64,000 nucleotides of DNA from assembly GCA_029215795.1 (NCBI GenBank), contig JARDYH010000002.1, positions 13,695,001 through 13,759,000 of the forward strand, written 5' to 3'. The stretch is from Anniella stebbinsi (lineage: Eukaryota; Chordata; Lepidosauria; Squamata; Anniellidae). Below, piece after piece: positions 10,737-22,377 of this stretch (position 1 is the stretch's first letter; each line of letters begins with the position of its first letter). The position numbers and the translations under genes are program-made. Under the pieces are notes generated by a model. The model did not search any database. It worked only from the letters and a program-made list of their open reading frames with translations, and was not told where the DNA came from.

Positions 10737-12005
10737 TTTTATAATTGATTAAAGATTACAAATGCCATTATTCTCTCTACTGTGCAGCATACAGTTGCAT
10801 GTCCTCAAAGGGACATCACCCTTTGGATGCTGCCTGAAGGCTTCTATTTTCTGGGGCTAAATAGCTCTTTCAACATCCCAGAAGCCAAAGGAAGGAGGAG
10901 CCTGGAGGGTGTTTTCGTGGGGAGACCTTCTGTTGGCAGATGAATGGCACTCACATGAATGGTGCTCTCTCCACTTCCTTCTTCCCAGGGCTAGAGAACT
11001 TTTAATGTCCCAGGAGCCAGGAAGCAGTGAAAAGCCAGGAGGCAGTGAGGACTCAGGAAGAAGTGAGGAGCCAGGAAGCAAATAAGTGAGAAACCAAAGC
11101 AGCAAAGAGTCAGCCATATGGGGTTTCTCTTTGCCTGTTTTATGATCCTAAGAAGACATGTGGGGGGAGGCAGGGGAGTTGTATTGCTGGCTTTGATAAG
11201 GCTAGTATTCTGCCTGCTTCTCTGCCCATCATCCTGCTCCATCTTTGTAAAGCGATTCACCTCTTAGTTTCTTGAGAGACCCTTTGCAGCATTCTGGAGG
11301 TTGCATATACAGTCCTTAAAGTATGCATTGTGCTTTAGAGCTGAAAAAGAAAATGTTTGCCCTAAGGCAGTTTCGGTTTGAAATGAGCAGCACAGCTAAA
11401 GAAAGGACATCTGAAATGCTCATAGACCATATACAAATTCCAAGAAATCTGAGAGCACGACAGCAAAGGAGGAGAAAGAAATTGCACCTATTGAATGGTA
11501 AACTTGTTGCTGAAAATTGAGCGGGGTGGGGAGGGGGAACCATAGGAGTTGGGCTGAATATTGCCGGTCTAAATAGTCTAGTGATAATTCTGCCATCACT
11601 TGACCGAATCCACTTGCAGGTCATGCTTAAATGAGCAAGCACTGCATGTTCTTGCAAGAGCCACATCCCTGTTTTATTTCACACCAACCTATGTGTACGT
11701 GCTTTTTATTCCACCCTCTTTTTAATGAAAGTACAAAAGCTAAGTTGCATGCTACAAAACTCTTCAACTACGCCTAGAAACAAACCAGTACAGCTTTAAG
11801 GGTGAACATTGCATTCATTTTCTTACATTCATTATACACCTAATATCATGCAAGATTGAAGAACAATGTCTTTAATCGCTCCAACATAGATTTTTTTAAA
11901 AAATTGTCATCCTTAAATGATTCTTATCCTGCTCATAAAATATCACGAGGAACATTGGGTTGGAAACACCCATTCTAAGATATTTTAAATTGATTCCCCC
12001 TCACA
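10640..12005. other. Intergenic DNA with a (CA)n repeat
   Basis: A (CA)n microsatellite lies at about 10709-10736. 10870-11110 contains tandem-like GCCAGGA(A/G)GCAGTGA words. No gene is evident except for the weak exon-like frame at 11316-11520, listed separately. Confidence 0.45.
11316..11520 (+). other. Exon-like open frame with a basic segment, unproven
   Basis: A plus-strand frame of about 65 codons includes RNLRARQQRRRKKLHLLNGK, a strongly basic stretch. It lies outside the recognisable repeats. A possible splice acceptor (GTGCTTTAG, ending at 11337) and donor (ATGGTAAAC, near 11497) bracket part of it. I do not recognise a protein family, and a frame of this length easily arises by chance. 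It is recorded only because composition and flanking signals are slightly more gene-like than elsewhere in the window. Confidence 0.15.
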
Positions 12006-12008
12006 CAA

Positions 12009-12868
12009 AATGTTAATTTCCTGTAAAATGGATGGGGTTGCGCTTCCCCTGAAGGAGCTAGTTTGTAATTTGCGGGTTCTCCTAGAACCATCTCTGTCAC
12101 TTGAGGCTCAGGTGGCCTTAGTGGCATGGAGTCCCTTCTGCCAACTTCGTTTGGTGGTCCAGCTATGCCCCTATCTGGACAGGAATAACCTGGCTTCAGT
12201 TGTCTATGCTCTGGTAACCTCCAAGTTAGATTACTGCAATGCGCACTATGTGGGGCTGCCTTTGAAGACAGCAGCTTGTGCAAAATGCAGCAGCCAAATT
12301 AATAACCTGGACCAAGAAGTTTGAACATATAAAACAGACTCTGGCCTGCTTGCATTGGCTGCCTGTATGTTTTCGAGCCCGATTCAAGGCATTGGTTTTA
12401 ACCTATAAAGCCTTACATGGCTTGAGACCACAATACTTGACAAAACGCCTCTCCCAACATGAACCTACCCATATACTACGCTCGACATATAAGGTCCTCC
12501 TCTGGGAGCCTACACTGAGAGAAGCTCGGAGGATGGCAACAAGGTAGAGGGCCTTCTCAGTGGTGGTCCCCCAATTATGGAATGATCTCCCCGATGAGGC
12601 CCGCCTGGCGCCAACATTGTTATCTTTTAGGTGCCAGGTCAAGACTTTTGTTTTCTCCCAGGCATTTAACAGCATATGCTGAGTTTTCAATTGACCCCAG
12701 AACTATATTTAGGCCTGGCTGAGAGTTCACAGTTGTTTTAAATGTATATTGTCTTTATATGTTGTCTGTTTTTATGCTTTTATGCTTTTAAATTTTGTAT
12801 ATCGATTTTTATTGTCCAAAGTTTTAATTTTTGTAAACTGCCAAGAGAGCTTCAGCTATGGGACAGTA

Positions 12869-12902
<34 letters not shown>

Positions 12903-12925
12903 TAATAATAATAATAATAATAGAT
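12009..12925 (+). pseudogene. L2-type LINE ORF2 C-terminal relic with (AAT)n tail
   Basis: Frame 12010-12324 gives DGVALPLKELVCNLRVLLEP, then QLCPYLDRNNLASVVYALVT and SKLDYCNAHYVGLPLKT. Frame 12278-12547 continues with QNAAAKLITWTKKFEHI and LACLHWLPVCFRARFKALVL. These are the ordered blocks that follow the reverse transcriptase palm in L2 ORF2. A frameshift near 12280-12300 and a stop near 12545 break the frame, and the polymerase catalytic part is missing. A 3' UTR follows with GCCAAGAGAGCTTCAGCTAT and an (AAT)n tail (about 12870-12921). It is a longer relic than the other L2 pieces here. Confidence 0.9.
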
Positions 12926-13044
12926 GAATTAATTGGAACATATGCATGATATCCCAGGATGTTTCCAGCCCATCCCTCACCTGATGTGCTTCCATTTTTT
13001 TCTAACCTCAACACTGGCTAACAGAAGGAGATTAGTTACCAATT

Positions 13045-13350
13045 CTTGCTCATTTATTTTTTATTTAAAATATTTATATACCGCTCCTCATTCAAGAATT
13101 GTGGAGCAGTGGACAAATCGAATAAAAGAATAAAAACAGAATAAAAACACAATTAAAATACATTTTTTGAAAGAAACAAAAGTACAATAAAACCGCAGCT
13201 GGTCATTAAGGGAAGGCTTTCTGGAACAATGTTTTCAGGAAGTGCTGGAAGGAATGCAACATTGGCGCCTGCCTGACCTCCAGAGGCAGGGAATTCCATA
13301 GCATGGGGGCCACCATACTGAAGGCTCTTCCCCTGGTGGACTCCAATTGG
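13045..13350 (-). mobile_element. L2-type LINE 3' end fragment, antisense
   Basis: The plus strand starts with TTTATTTAAAATATTTATATACCG-type tail sequence and continues through AATAAAAACAG-rich DNA to GCAACATTGGCGCC and GGGAATTCCATAGCATGGGG, the inverted L2 C-terminal region. A CR1 3' end abuts it at 13352. Confidence 0.65.
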
Positions 13351-13351
13351 C

Positions 13352-13552
13352 CTGATGGCTATATGCTATCTCCAGTATCAGAGGCAATAAACCTATATGC
13401 ACCAGTGGCTGGGGAACATAGGTGGGAGGGTGCTGTTGCATCATGTCCTGCTTGTTGGTCCCTGGCCAACAGCTGGTTGGCCACTGTATGAACAGAGTGC
13501 TGGACTAGATGAACCCTCGGCCTGATCCAGAATGGCACTTCTTATGTTCATA
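13352..13552 (+). mobile_element. CR1-type LINE 3' terminus
   Basis: It runs from CTGATGGCTATATGCTATC through GTGCTGGACTAGATGAACCC to the TTCTTATGTTCATATGA terminus. CR1 elements characteristically end in short 8-bp repeats of this kind. Only the 3' UTR remains. Confidence 0.85.
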
Positions 13553-13558
13553 TGATAT

Positions 13559-13878
13559 TAGAGTGACCAGATAAAATCCAGGTCAGGGCTCATGTAACTT
13601 TAACAGTTGTAGAGAAAAGGGAATTTCAGCCAGTGTCCTTTGTATGCAATTAGTTCCTGGTGAAATTCCCTCTTCATCACAACAATTAAAGTTGCAGGGG
13701 CCCTGCCTTCTTTTGTATATGGTCACTCTAGCATAGTGCCTGCACCTTTAACTGTTGGGATGAAGAGGGAATTTCACCAGGAACTAACTGCATACAAATG
13801 ACTCTGGCTGAAATTGCCTTTTCTCTACAACTGTTAAAGTTACATGAGCCCTGGCCTGGATTTTATCTGGTCACCCTA
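13559..13878. mobile_element. Palindromic hAT-like MITE (TAGGGTGACC family), copy in a CR1 end
   Basis: The left end is TAGAGTGACCAGATAAAA and the right end TTTTATCTGGTCACCCTA. The sequence closely follows the copy at 10314-10633, including the central CACTCTAG junction. TTCATATG follows the right end immediately (13879-13886) and also occurs at 13547-13554, four bases before the left end. It therefore landed at the terminal repeats of the CR1 copy, with the exact duplication boundary blurred. Confidence 0.82.
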
Positions 13879-13886
13879 TTCATATG

Positions 13887-15965
13887 CCCCAAATCAAAAT
13901 CTATAGGAGACCGTACCATTGACTCTTTTCATCAGGATCGTCATTGGCACACACACACTTTGTGTATAGAACTGAAATACTTTTAAGGTCAGTCTTTCAG
14001 GCCAAGTTACGTGACTTCTGCTCCAATCCTGGAGTAAATCAGAAGGGTTTAATCCCTGGGAAGTAGATTTAAGATTGAAGTCTTTGATGCCTGTAGCATC
14101 TCTTGGAGAATTGTCTCCCCCCCCCTCTTTTTTAAATAATGCATGTGATATTTCCCTGCCATTGACAGGAAATGCCAGAAAAGCAGGAATAGCACTTTCG
14201 CAGTATCTGTCATGCTTGATTCCCTTCCATACTTTGACGTATTAATGGATGTCTCTTTAATGCATTGAAAGATGTCCCAAGATTGCTGCTAATCATTGCT
14301 TTGGAGGAGGAACTGGATTTGATTGCACGTGTCCTCACAGTAACGTTTTGACTCATACTGTATTTTCTCCGATCACTTGAACAATGCACAAAAGCTGTTC
14401 TTAGAGGGAGGTTAAGAATTTAGATGCTTAACTATAGATTTCTTGGCTGATGATATAATTGGAGGCATCAGATCCTCTGTGGTGATATTACTGGCTTTGA
14501 GTCTTGTGCCTTTTCCCTCTTTGAATTCTTTCCTACTGTACCTTTCACAAAGCTGTAGCAGATATAATGTGCAAGCCATAGGGACAACTCTTTGGATAAA
14601 GCTAGTCTGCATACAGAAGTAATCTTGGAGGTTAGAGAAACCTTAAGAGCCCCATTGGAATATTTATCAGGTATACAATATGGGTCTCTTAAATATGAGT
14701 ACGGATGAACTCCTGTCGAATCAGGCAGCAGTTGGAATGTTTAATATTGAAGAAAATGGGTGCATAGAGGACACCACAAGGAAAAGAGAAAGCACATAAT
14801 TTTGGAGTTAGATGACTGCAAGGGGTGACCAGTGCCTTGGGGTCCATAGGTCAAATTCCAAATGTCAAATTCTCAAATTGCAGCTAAGGAATTTGGGGCC
14901 AGAATTTGGCAGTGGGGCGAGAGCAAAAAATCTTGTTATTTCTCTTTAATCTAAGTCAGGCAGGGAGCACATATCCGGCTTTAAAAGAGAATCACGCTCT
15001 TGGAAGTCTATAGGAAGGACAGTGTTGCCTTCAAAGAAAGTGGTCATTCCCATGACGCTGCTTCTTTGTTTTGCCTCCGGAGCACTGCCAAATTTTGGCA
15101 GCATGGCAATGATGAAGGTGCGGGTCACAAAAAGGGCCAGGAAGGGCCAGCGTGTGGCCTCTGTGTGTTGTCTACCCCTAGATTAATGGTTTTCAAAGTG
15201 GAACAGGCTTCCCTTTCAGGGAGGATATGAAACAGCTGGATAGGAGGTGGAGTTCTAGAGAAGGACAGGATCCTGAGGCAGGTGGAGACTCCCTCTTTCG
15301 ACCAGCCAAGATATGGGTTGACTGCCCTCAACAGAGAAATCACACTGATTTCATCACAACTGGATAGAGTGGTATTTATTTAGTCTTTTTTAGGTTCTGT
15401 ATGTACTGATTTTGACAGTGAGACTGTTATCTGGTATAGAACGTGGCGTTATCTACACAGATGGTTTTCCCCAGGGGCCCTATTAAATCTCCTGTAGAAG
15501 GCTTCCATTGGATATACCACATGGGCCTGGGAATGCCGCTGGGGTTAATTGAGCCCTCTTGTCTGTGGAAGTAATTACCAAAGCGACTAGTCTCTCATTA
15601 CTCATCATTAGTTCTAGTCCAGGCATACCCACCTCCTAGGACCATCAAATGGTTATTGCAACTGTTAATGTCCTGTGGTGCTTTATGGCATAAACATTCC
15701 CGACATGGTTTAATAGGGAAGCAATAACTGCAGGCCAGACTGAGCCTCTGCATGGTGTGGCAAGATTTGTCTGACAAATTTCATCTGGATTCTCCAACAC
15801 ATCCCTGCTTTACTTGAAGCACTTCAGATCAAACGTTGTGCATATGATCCAGGGAAATCTTTGTGCATGATGCATCGGCCACCAATTAGAGGCAGGGGTA
15901 CCTAAAGATATTGGTTTGGATCCTGAGTTCCATGAAAAAATCCAGGGAAGGCTCCTGCTGGTGGA
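13887..15965. other. Long stretch of unassigned, mostly unique DNA
   Basis: About 2 kb with no recognised gene, RNA or transposon. Open frames are 60-110 codons and lack motifs. This may be ordinary intron or intergenic sequence. Confidence 0.5.
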
Positions 15966-15969
15966 AGGC

Positions 15970-16158
15970 AATGTGCTACCTCCAGTATCCGAGGCAGTAA
16001 GCCTATATGCACCAATTGCTGGGGAACATGGGTGGGAGGGTACTGTTGCAGTCATGCCCTGCTTTGTTGGTCCTAGGCCGACAACTGGTTGGCCACAGAT
16101 TGCTGGACTAGATGGACCCTTGGTCTGATCCTGCATGACACTTCTTATATTCTTATGT
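15970..16158 (+). mobile_element. CR1-type LINE 3' terminus
   Basis: The sequence runs GTGCTACCTCCAGTATCCGA, GCTGGGGAACATGGGTGGG, GACTAGATGGACCCTTGGTC, ending CTTCTTATATTCTTATG. This matches the 3' UTR of the other CR1 copies; no coding part is left. Confidence 0.85.
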
Positions 16159-16514
16159 TAGGCAACTATTTCCCATTTCTTCTTCGGTTCTGCGTGCCAC
16201 TCCAATGCTGTTCTGACCTCCAGATTTTCGGCGGACATGGGGGCAAGGGAGGATGGGGGGAAATCATCTCCCTCTCTTCTGCCAGTGGGAACATCCCATG
16301 AGCCAAACGTAGGGCCCAAGCCATCGATTCCAATGGGTTTAAATGCATCAAACAGTGTTAGATTGATCTCAGAGGCCAAACAACTGCATGGCCAGCTCTG
16401 CATGTCTATGGAAGCTCTAGGGCTGCCTTCCTTGCTGCCTCAGGGGGCAGAACAAGTTCTCACGGGCTCAAGGTTCAGGAGGGTCGATTTCAGTTGCATG
16501 TTCGGAGGAACCTC

Positions 16515-16826
16515 TTGTTGGTAAGAGCAGTTTGACAGTGGAACCAATTACCTAGGGAAGGGGTGGGCTCCCCTTCTTTGGAGGTCTTGAAGCAGAGACT
16601 GGACAGCCATCTGTTGGTGCTCTTCTAGTTCTGATTTCTTGCACTGGGCAGGGGGTTGGAATTAGATGGCCTACACCTCGGGAGTGTGTGTGTGTCAAAC
16701 ATCTTTTAGTTCAAGGGTTGAATTCAATTTTGGAGAAGTTCTTGTGTGTGTGTGGGAGCATTATAGTGATGGACTCGATGGTCTTCTAGGCCTCTTTCAA
16801 CTCTGCTATTCTATGATCCTATGAAA
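16515..16826 (+). mobile_element. CR1-type LINE 3' end, second subfamily
   Basis: The order GAACCAATTACCTAGGGAA, GACTGGACAGCCATCTGT and CTATTCTATGATCCTATGA corresponds to the end of CR1 ORF2 and the short UTR ending in (ATTCTATG)n-like repeats. A TGTG-rich stretch (about 16688-16755) interrupts the copy. This subfamily has a shorter UTR than the TTCTTATG-ending copies. Confidence 0.8.
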
Positions 16827-17124
16827 AGGGCTCCCAAATACCAAAAATACCAACATATTTTAACTCTAGCTCTTAACGCTAGCAATTAAGCTGTAGGACA
16901 GGCACTTCAACCTTTTAGAATGGGGAAAATATGATGTGAGAGGTGCGAAACTACCAAATGATTGGCAGCCAGAGAAAAAGGGGGAGGCTGGAGAAGGAGT
17001 GTGGCCAGCTGGGGGAAACCTGGAGGCCTGGATAGGGACTCCAGGTGGGCCAGATTTGGTCACAGTCCTGAGGTTCAAGGCCCCTGGACTACAAGCTCCC
17101 TTCCAACTCTATAGTTGAGTGTGG

Positions 17125-17425
17125 ATTGTTTGTTGAACTATGGGTTAACTTGTTGTCTGAACCCAGGACATTTCTCACATGGCTTGTTAACTAAGCAGTG
17201 TGGCTTATTTTTCTTGAACAAACCACCTTGAGAACTCATGGTTTGTTGTTGAGTTGTTCAGGGTGGTGAACAAGCCACGCTGCAGTGTTAACAAGCCACC
17301 CTGCGGAAAATGTGCTGGGTTCAGACAACATGCTAACCCACGGTTCAATAAACGACCCACAGTTCAACAACAACTGACATTAAACCACTGAGTGTGGGTC
17401 AGTGTGTTGTGTGAACAGCCTGTGA
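17125..17425. mobile_element. Foldback element, unclassified
   Basis: TTAACTTGTTGTCTGAACCC near 17143 is mirrored by GGGTTCAGACAACATGCTAA near 17318, and internal GGCTTGTTAAC is mirrored by GTTAACAAGCC. The unit folds into a long hairpin and has no coding content. I could not define terminal duplications. Confidence 0.55.
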
Positions 17426-17429
17426 GGAG

Positions 17430-18310
17430 AGTTTGACTCCCCTATGATTCTACGAATACAGGCAGACTACAAAGAAAGCCACAATAGGAACAGCAAGTAA
17501 AAGGAGCAGGGCTCTCTGGTGTACTTTTAGGTGAAATATATCCCATTTATCTCATTTCCTACTTTGCATTCCTAGGTGACAGTCCTGACTAAGTGAGATG
17601 AAGAGAACTGGGCTTCAAGATCATTAGGGCTTAAAATGTGTTTGTTAAATGGAATCACTTTCAGTGGGTGAATATGGCGGGGGTCAAATTGTCTTCTGCC
17701 CGTGACCCCACCCATTGTCTCAGCAATTGCTTCCTAAGGTTTCCCTCTAGTAATACACAGGAGTTCCAGCACTGGATCCTAACCACCAAACTGTGCAAAT
17801 ATCGGCAGCACAGCACAATTATATTGTCTTGACAATGGAATCTCATATAGTTTAATGACTGGCTCCTTTTTTTTTTAAACTTCCATTTATATGCACGATT
17901 GATCTTGACAATCAATACCCCTGTGGGGCAAGGACTTTGGCCTGCGAGGAGGGTTTGACTCTGTCTGCCTGAATTTTAATTGTTAGCTGATGAAGACTAT
18001 TTGGGAGTTTAAAATGCAACGTTATTTTCTGATTCCTAAATCTGGCTCTGTCTCAAAATCTATAGTGAGCAGCAAAGTAATTTCTATGCAAGCATCCCCC
18101 AAATCAAGTGAAATTAATCACATTAGGCCTCCCCTCGTTTTGCATCTCCAAATCTTGGTTTTATTGAAAAAGCTGATTGGAACTTTGGAAGTGGGAAGGC
18201 AGTTTGTTGGGTCATGGGTGAGAGACAGGAGGCCTCTTCATCTGTGCCAGCTAACATAGATGTGGCCCATTGAAAAGGTGCTGGCTGCTGTTTGAAGTCA
18301 GCCCTATAGA
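17430..18310. other. Intergenic DNA without a recognised gene
   Basis: I see no gene or clear repeat family here. Open frames are under 90 codons. Confidence 0.45.
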
Positions 18311-18315
18311 TTTAG

Positions 18316-18360
18316 AATCATGGAATTATAGAGTTGGAAGGCTGCTTGGAGGTCATCAGA
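18316..18360 (-). mobile_element. CR1-type LINE 3' terminus, 45-bp antisense stub
   Basis: AGAATCATGGAATTATAGAG followed by TTGGAAGGCTGCTTGGAGG is the inverted CR1 3' end. It is a very short copy with no coding DNA. Confidence 0.7.
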
Positions 18361-18361
18361 T

Positions 18362-18835
18362 CTTCCCACTGAGGCCCACCTGGCACCAACACTTTAATCT
18401 TTTCAGCTCTAGATTAAGGCTGTCCTCCACTCCCAGGCATTTAATGGCATGCAATGGGGCATTTTGGTCAGCTGTCTTTATCAGGTCTAGTATCCTTAAT
18501 GGAATTGTTTTAGCTGTTGAAATTGTTTTAAATTTTGTATGTTAAAATAATTTAAACTAGAATTATATTTTGGCCTGGCTGAGAGTTCACAGTTGTTTTA
18601 CATGTATATTGTTTTTATATGTTGTCTGTTTTTATGCTTCTGTGCTTTTAAATTTTGTATATTGATTTTTAATGGCCAAAGTTTTGATTTTTGTAAACTG
18701 CCCAGAAAGCTTCGGCTATGGAGCAGTAAATAATAATAATAATAATAATAAGAATAATAATAATTTATTAGCTTGTATCTGTGATTTGTAATTTTTGTGA
18801 ACCGAGCAGAGAGTTTTGGCTATTGTCGTTCCTCC
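18362..18835 (+). mobile_element. L2-type LINE 3' end with (AAT)n tail
   Basis: It begins at CCACTGAGGCCCACCTGGC (end of ORF2) and runs through the UTR to GCCCAGAAAGCTTCGGCTAT and an (AAT)n tail at about 18729-18762. A second L2-like tail copy (GTGAACCGAGCAGAGAG, near 18800) follows directly, suggesting a tandem or nested insertion. Confidence 0.75.
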
Positions 18836-18893
18836 AGCTTTGGGTGTATGAATTCTAGCTGATACTGTATCTACTAGTGTTTCATCATATTTG

Positions 18894-19167
18894 GGCCCTT
18901 TCTACACCAAAGGGGTGGGATGGAGGGCAATCCTGGAAGTACCTAATACACACCATTGGAACACAGGGAGGGAGGGCAATCCCGGAAGTACCTAATACAA
19001 ATCAGCGCACAGGGAGGGAGGGAGGGTGATCCCGGAAGTACCTAATACACATAATTGGCGCACAGGAAGGGAGGGAAGGCGATCCCGGAAGTACCTAATA
19101 GACACCATTGGCGCACAGGGATCAACCGGGGGTCATCCCGGGCAAACACCCTGGTGTGGAAAGGGCC
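18894..19167. mobile_element. PIF/Harbinger-like MITE, family C, with internal tandem array
   Basis: The left end GGCCCTTTCTACACCA and the inverted right end GGCCCTTTCCACACCA match at 15 of 16 positions. TTG flanks both sides (18891-18893 and 19168-19170), a 3-bp target duplication. GGCC-starting ends fit PIF/Harbinger. The interior is a tandem array of four units of about 50 bp, each carrying GGAAGTACCTAATA, beginning at 18935, 18984, 19034 and 19087. No transposase is present. Confidence 0.75.
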
Positions 19168-19217
19168 TTGATGTGATCCAGCCATGTTTGAGCACATTCA
19201 GTCCTATACCCACCTGG

Positions 19218-19238
19218 TGTGTGTGTGTGTGTGTGTGT
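19218..19238. repeat. (GT)n microsatellite
   Basis: A short GT run just 5' of a dispersed repeat. Confidence 0.9.
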
Positions 19239-19239
19239 A

Positions 19240-19335
19240 TTACCTGGAAGTAAGCCCCATTGAATTCAGTGGGGCTTTTGAATTGACATGTACAGGATTG
19301 CGCTGTTAGGTTCCATTGAGTTCATTGGGAGAGCT
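19240..19335. repeat. Dispersed short repeat (AAGCCCCATTGAATTCAGTG family)
   Basis: ACCTGGAAGTAAGCCCCATT, GACATGTACAGGATTGCGCT. Related words occur at 6120-6175, 29367-29440 and 40235-40290, so this is a dispersed family. Its class is unknown to me; no termini are defined here. Confidence 0.55.
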
Positions 19336-19578
19336 TAGTCTGTTCCATCACAGGTTTATACTCTTGTACTGAATTTATACAGTGGCAGGAACATTCCCTC
19401 AATGGAGTTCTACTCACAAAGTGCTCCTATGGATAGGAAGGAGGATGGGAAGGCAATTTCCCTTTGCCCAGTAACTCCTTTCACCTCTGAAAATCTCCTT
19501 CAAAGGGATGGGGGAATTTCTGGAACCAGAGGGAGAGGGAATAATTGAAAACCATCTTCCCCCTTTCTTCATCTCAGA

Positions 19579-19923
19579 GGCTGCCTCTACAAGAGGCATT
19601 TAAAGCTCTTTCAAGGCGCATAAAAAAATTTACCTCTACAAGAATGGAGCGCAAATCGGGCGTAGAGGCGCGTTATCTCTCCGATTATGCACATTATCGA
19701 ATGCGCGTTAAACAGCGAGTTTTATTTTGCTCCGGCCGTTAAAGCGCATTTTGACTATGTGAACAAGAGCTTATGCGCATTAACTACTTGTAAAGCGCAT
19801 TTTGGACATCCATTAATGCGCTTTGCCGCCTCTCGTGCAGAGGTATTAGGCGTAAATGCGCTTCTGCGATTATGCGCATAATCGCCTAACCAGGCGCAAA
19901 AGCGAATCCTTGTAGAGCCTTCC
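19579..19923. mobile_element. PIF/Harbinger-like MITE, family A, copy 2
   Basis: This 345-bp copy is in the same orientation as 2960-3297 and similar over its whole length. It shares the GGCTGCCTCTACAAG end and the GCGCAAATCGGGCGTAGAGG and TTATGCGCATAATCGCC interior. The flanks AGA (19576-19578) and TGA (19924-19926) agree at two of three bases. Copy 1 carries an extra partial repeat of CTCGCCGC. No coding DNA is present. Confidence 0.65.
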
Positions 19924-19926
19924 TGA

Positions 19927-20970
19927 GATCAGAGTCCCTTTTGCAGAGAGACTTAGCCCTTCCATTTCAGTTCCAAGCCACTGTATCTGCCTGTTTTTGT
20001 TTGCTTCAAACATTGCATGCTGCTCTTTGCTCTTAAATAGACGAATGGGTGTAGAAACATTATACATAGTAAATAATAATAATTTGGGGGAGTTTGGTGC
20101 CACCAGCCATCATTTAGGGCTGCATGAAACATTCTGTGACGTCAATATTTGCCGAAAAACGAGCCCATTCAGCGCTGCTGAGCAACTTAGTCACTGTCGA
20201 GGCTGAGCTATAAGTTGCTTTCCGAATGGGAAGTCGTGCCAGGGAGTTAGAACTGGGTGTTTGGGTTAATGCCAAGGCACAAAGCCAGGAGTCAATGCTG
20301 AGGCACAAAGCCATGTGGCAGAGCCAGGAGGCAGAGCTTGGTTGCTCAGGCAAAGTTCCAACCCAATGAGGAAGCATTTTCAAGTTCTTCTTGCAGAGGA
20401 CGGACCAATGGCAAACCTGGGGGGGCCAGTCCATGTCCTGAGGACCCCTTTACTCTATTTGGGTGTTATTACAACTGCTTACACGAGTTGGGAATGGGGC
20501 AGCCTTGTTTAGCCCTGTCACCTGGTGTCACACACGACACATGAACCCCAGGTATTTGTGCATATAGTGCGAATGTCTGGAGAAAGCAAGGCTTGTGAAT
20601 GTGCAACTCTACTATGAAAACAGGCCTGCTGTTAGCCCTCCCGTCTCTCAAAAGCTGTCTGTCTCTTTACAGGCCATCACCTAATTCTACAGCAACTGGC
20701 TCCATGGGAATGGCAAGAACTGCATGGGGGTGGAATGCCTTCTGAATCTGAAGAGTCCAATAAAAGCAATGTCTTCTGGTCCTGAAGGTCCCAGAGTTAG
20801 AGATGTTGGCTTGCTGGATGTTGCCTCCTCCACTTCAGGGATCTCCTCTGCGCCAGAGGGGTGATCAAGACCAGAGAACATGACACAAGTGATGGAGAAC
20901 ATGTCACCAGTGATGTTTGGCAGCTATCCAAGTATTGGATCTTGTTAACGTTGCCCAGTGTGTGGACAGT
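19927..20970. other. Intergenic DNA without a recognised gene
   Basis: I see no gene. 20270-20340 repeats the words GGCACAAAGCCA and GAGCCAGGAG, but the stretch is not a clear transposon. Confidence 0.4.
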
Positions 20971-20974
20971 TTCT

Positions 20975-21311
20975 TCATCAGCCCTAAGTATTTGGAAGGT
21001 TGTCACACAAAGGAGGGCCAGGAACTCTTCTCAATCATCCCAGAGTGCAGGACGCAGAACAATAGGCTGAAGTTACAGGAAGCCAGATTCTGGCTGGACA
21101 TCAGGAAAAACTCCCTGACTGTTAGAGCAGGACGGCAATGGAACCAATGACCTAGGGAGGTGGTGAGCTCTCCCACACTAGAGGCATTCAAGAGGCAACT
21201 GGACAGTCATATGTCAGGGATGCTTTAAGGTGGACTTCTGCATTGAGCAGGGGATTGGACTCGATGGCCTTATAGTCCCCTTCCAATTTTACTACTCTAT
21301 GATTCTGTGAA
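20975..21311 (+). mobile_element. CR1-type LINE 3' end, short-UTR subfamily
   Basis: Translation-like blocks in order are 'ARFWLDIRKNSLTVRAGRQW' (21095-21145), the ACCTAGGGAGGTGGTGAGC region, GCATTCAAGAGGCAACTGGA, then the terminus CTCTATGATTCTGTGA. This is the end of CR1 ORF2 and its 3' UTR. It is 5'-truncated and broken by a stop. Confidence 0.85.
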
Positions 21312-22377
21312 TCTCCAGCAACACCATCCAGTGTTGATGAGAGGTAGATGAATAATTTTGTGAACAGGGATGTGTGGTTCTATTCACCTGCACTGGGCAA
21401 TTTGGCCAGACACACACACTTACTTAGACATGTTCCTTGGATCTTTTCCCAGGGCATCCTCCAGATAAGACCTGAAATGCTACATCGGGAAAACATCTGG
21501 TGACAACTGTACTTAAAAATACTCTCATGTTCTGATGTATTTGTGTTTTGCCTACATTGCCACCTAGTGGCGAGTAGGAATATGGCTTTTTATATTATGC
21601 CGTATTTAATAGCACATGCTGTGATCATTCCGGGAAAGAAAAGTCACGTTAGGGATAAGCAGCTGCCCAAGCTGAAATCTTGCCTGCTGTTTCCATTTGC
21701 GCCTTTGCTTGCTGATCCAGTTACATCTTATTACTGACTCCAAATGGTGTGTTTTTCGCCAAGGAGTTCATTTTTCTGGAAGAGAAAACTGATCTGAAAT
21801 TAGGAGGAGAAAAGTGACAGTAAAAGTTTGAAAACTGTAATTTGGCCATTGCAAACCCATTATTTCGAGTGTGCACCAGTGAACGTAGTCACAAAAAAGG
21901 AGAGGCAGGCAAAGGAGAGACAGAGAGAGGTATTATATTTTACATTAAATACTCACTGGGCTTATGTTAATTGGAGAGAAAATTGAATTTCATTGTTCTG
22001 CTTATACACCGAGTGGACATTACATTAATAATGTTATATTCCCCTTTTGGTCAGTTAAGCAAAATGACCAAGAAAAGTGCTCGTGCCTGGAGTGAAACGA
22101 AAGACTTTTCATAACGGGAACGGAGTGGTGCTGTGAATTCAAGCTAGGAGTCGTCCGAGTCAAGCACCAATCTGAGTTGATTGCACCGGGCAAACAGGTC
22201 CCATCGCCTGTGCACCTGAGATCTCGGGCTTCACAGAGGAAGCCCCGAAATGAGAGAAAATGCTCATTTTTCAATTGCAATGGGTTGGCAGAGCTCCATT
22301 ATATCCCCAAACTTCTCCAAGAATTGGAGGAATTTTCAGAAGGCCTCTCGTGAATGGTTTTCATCACTAGCATGACC
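21312..22377. other. Intergenic DNA without a recognised gene
   Basis: No gene, RNA or transposon could be supported. It is mostly unique-looking sequence. Confidence 0.45.

Noticed and set aside
18930..19125. Regular spacing of about 50 bp at first suggested a CRISPR array
   Set aside because: The whole unit repeats with no unique spacers, it lies inside a MITE, and the DNA is vertebrate-like.
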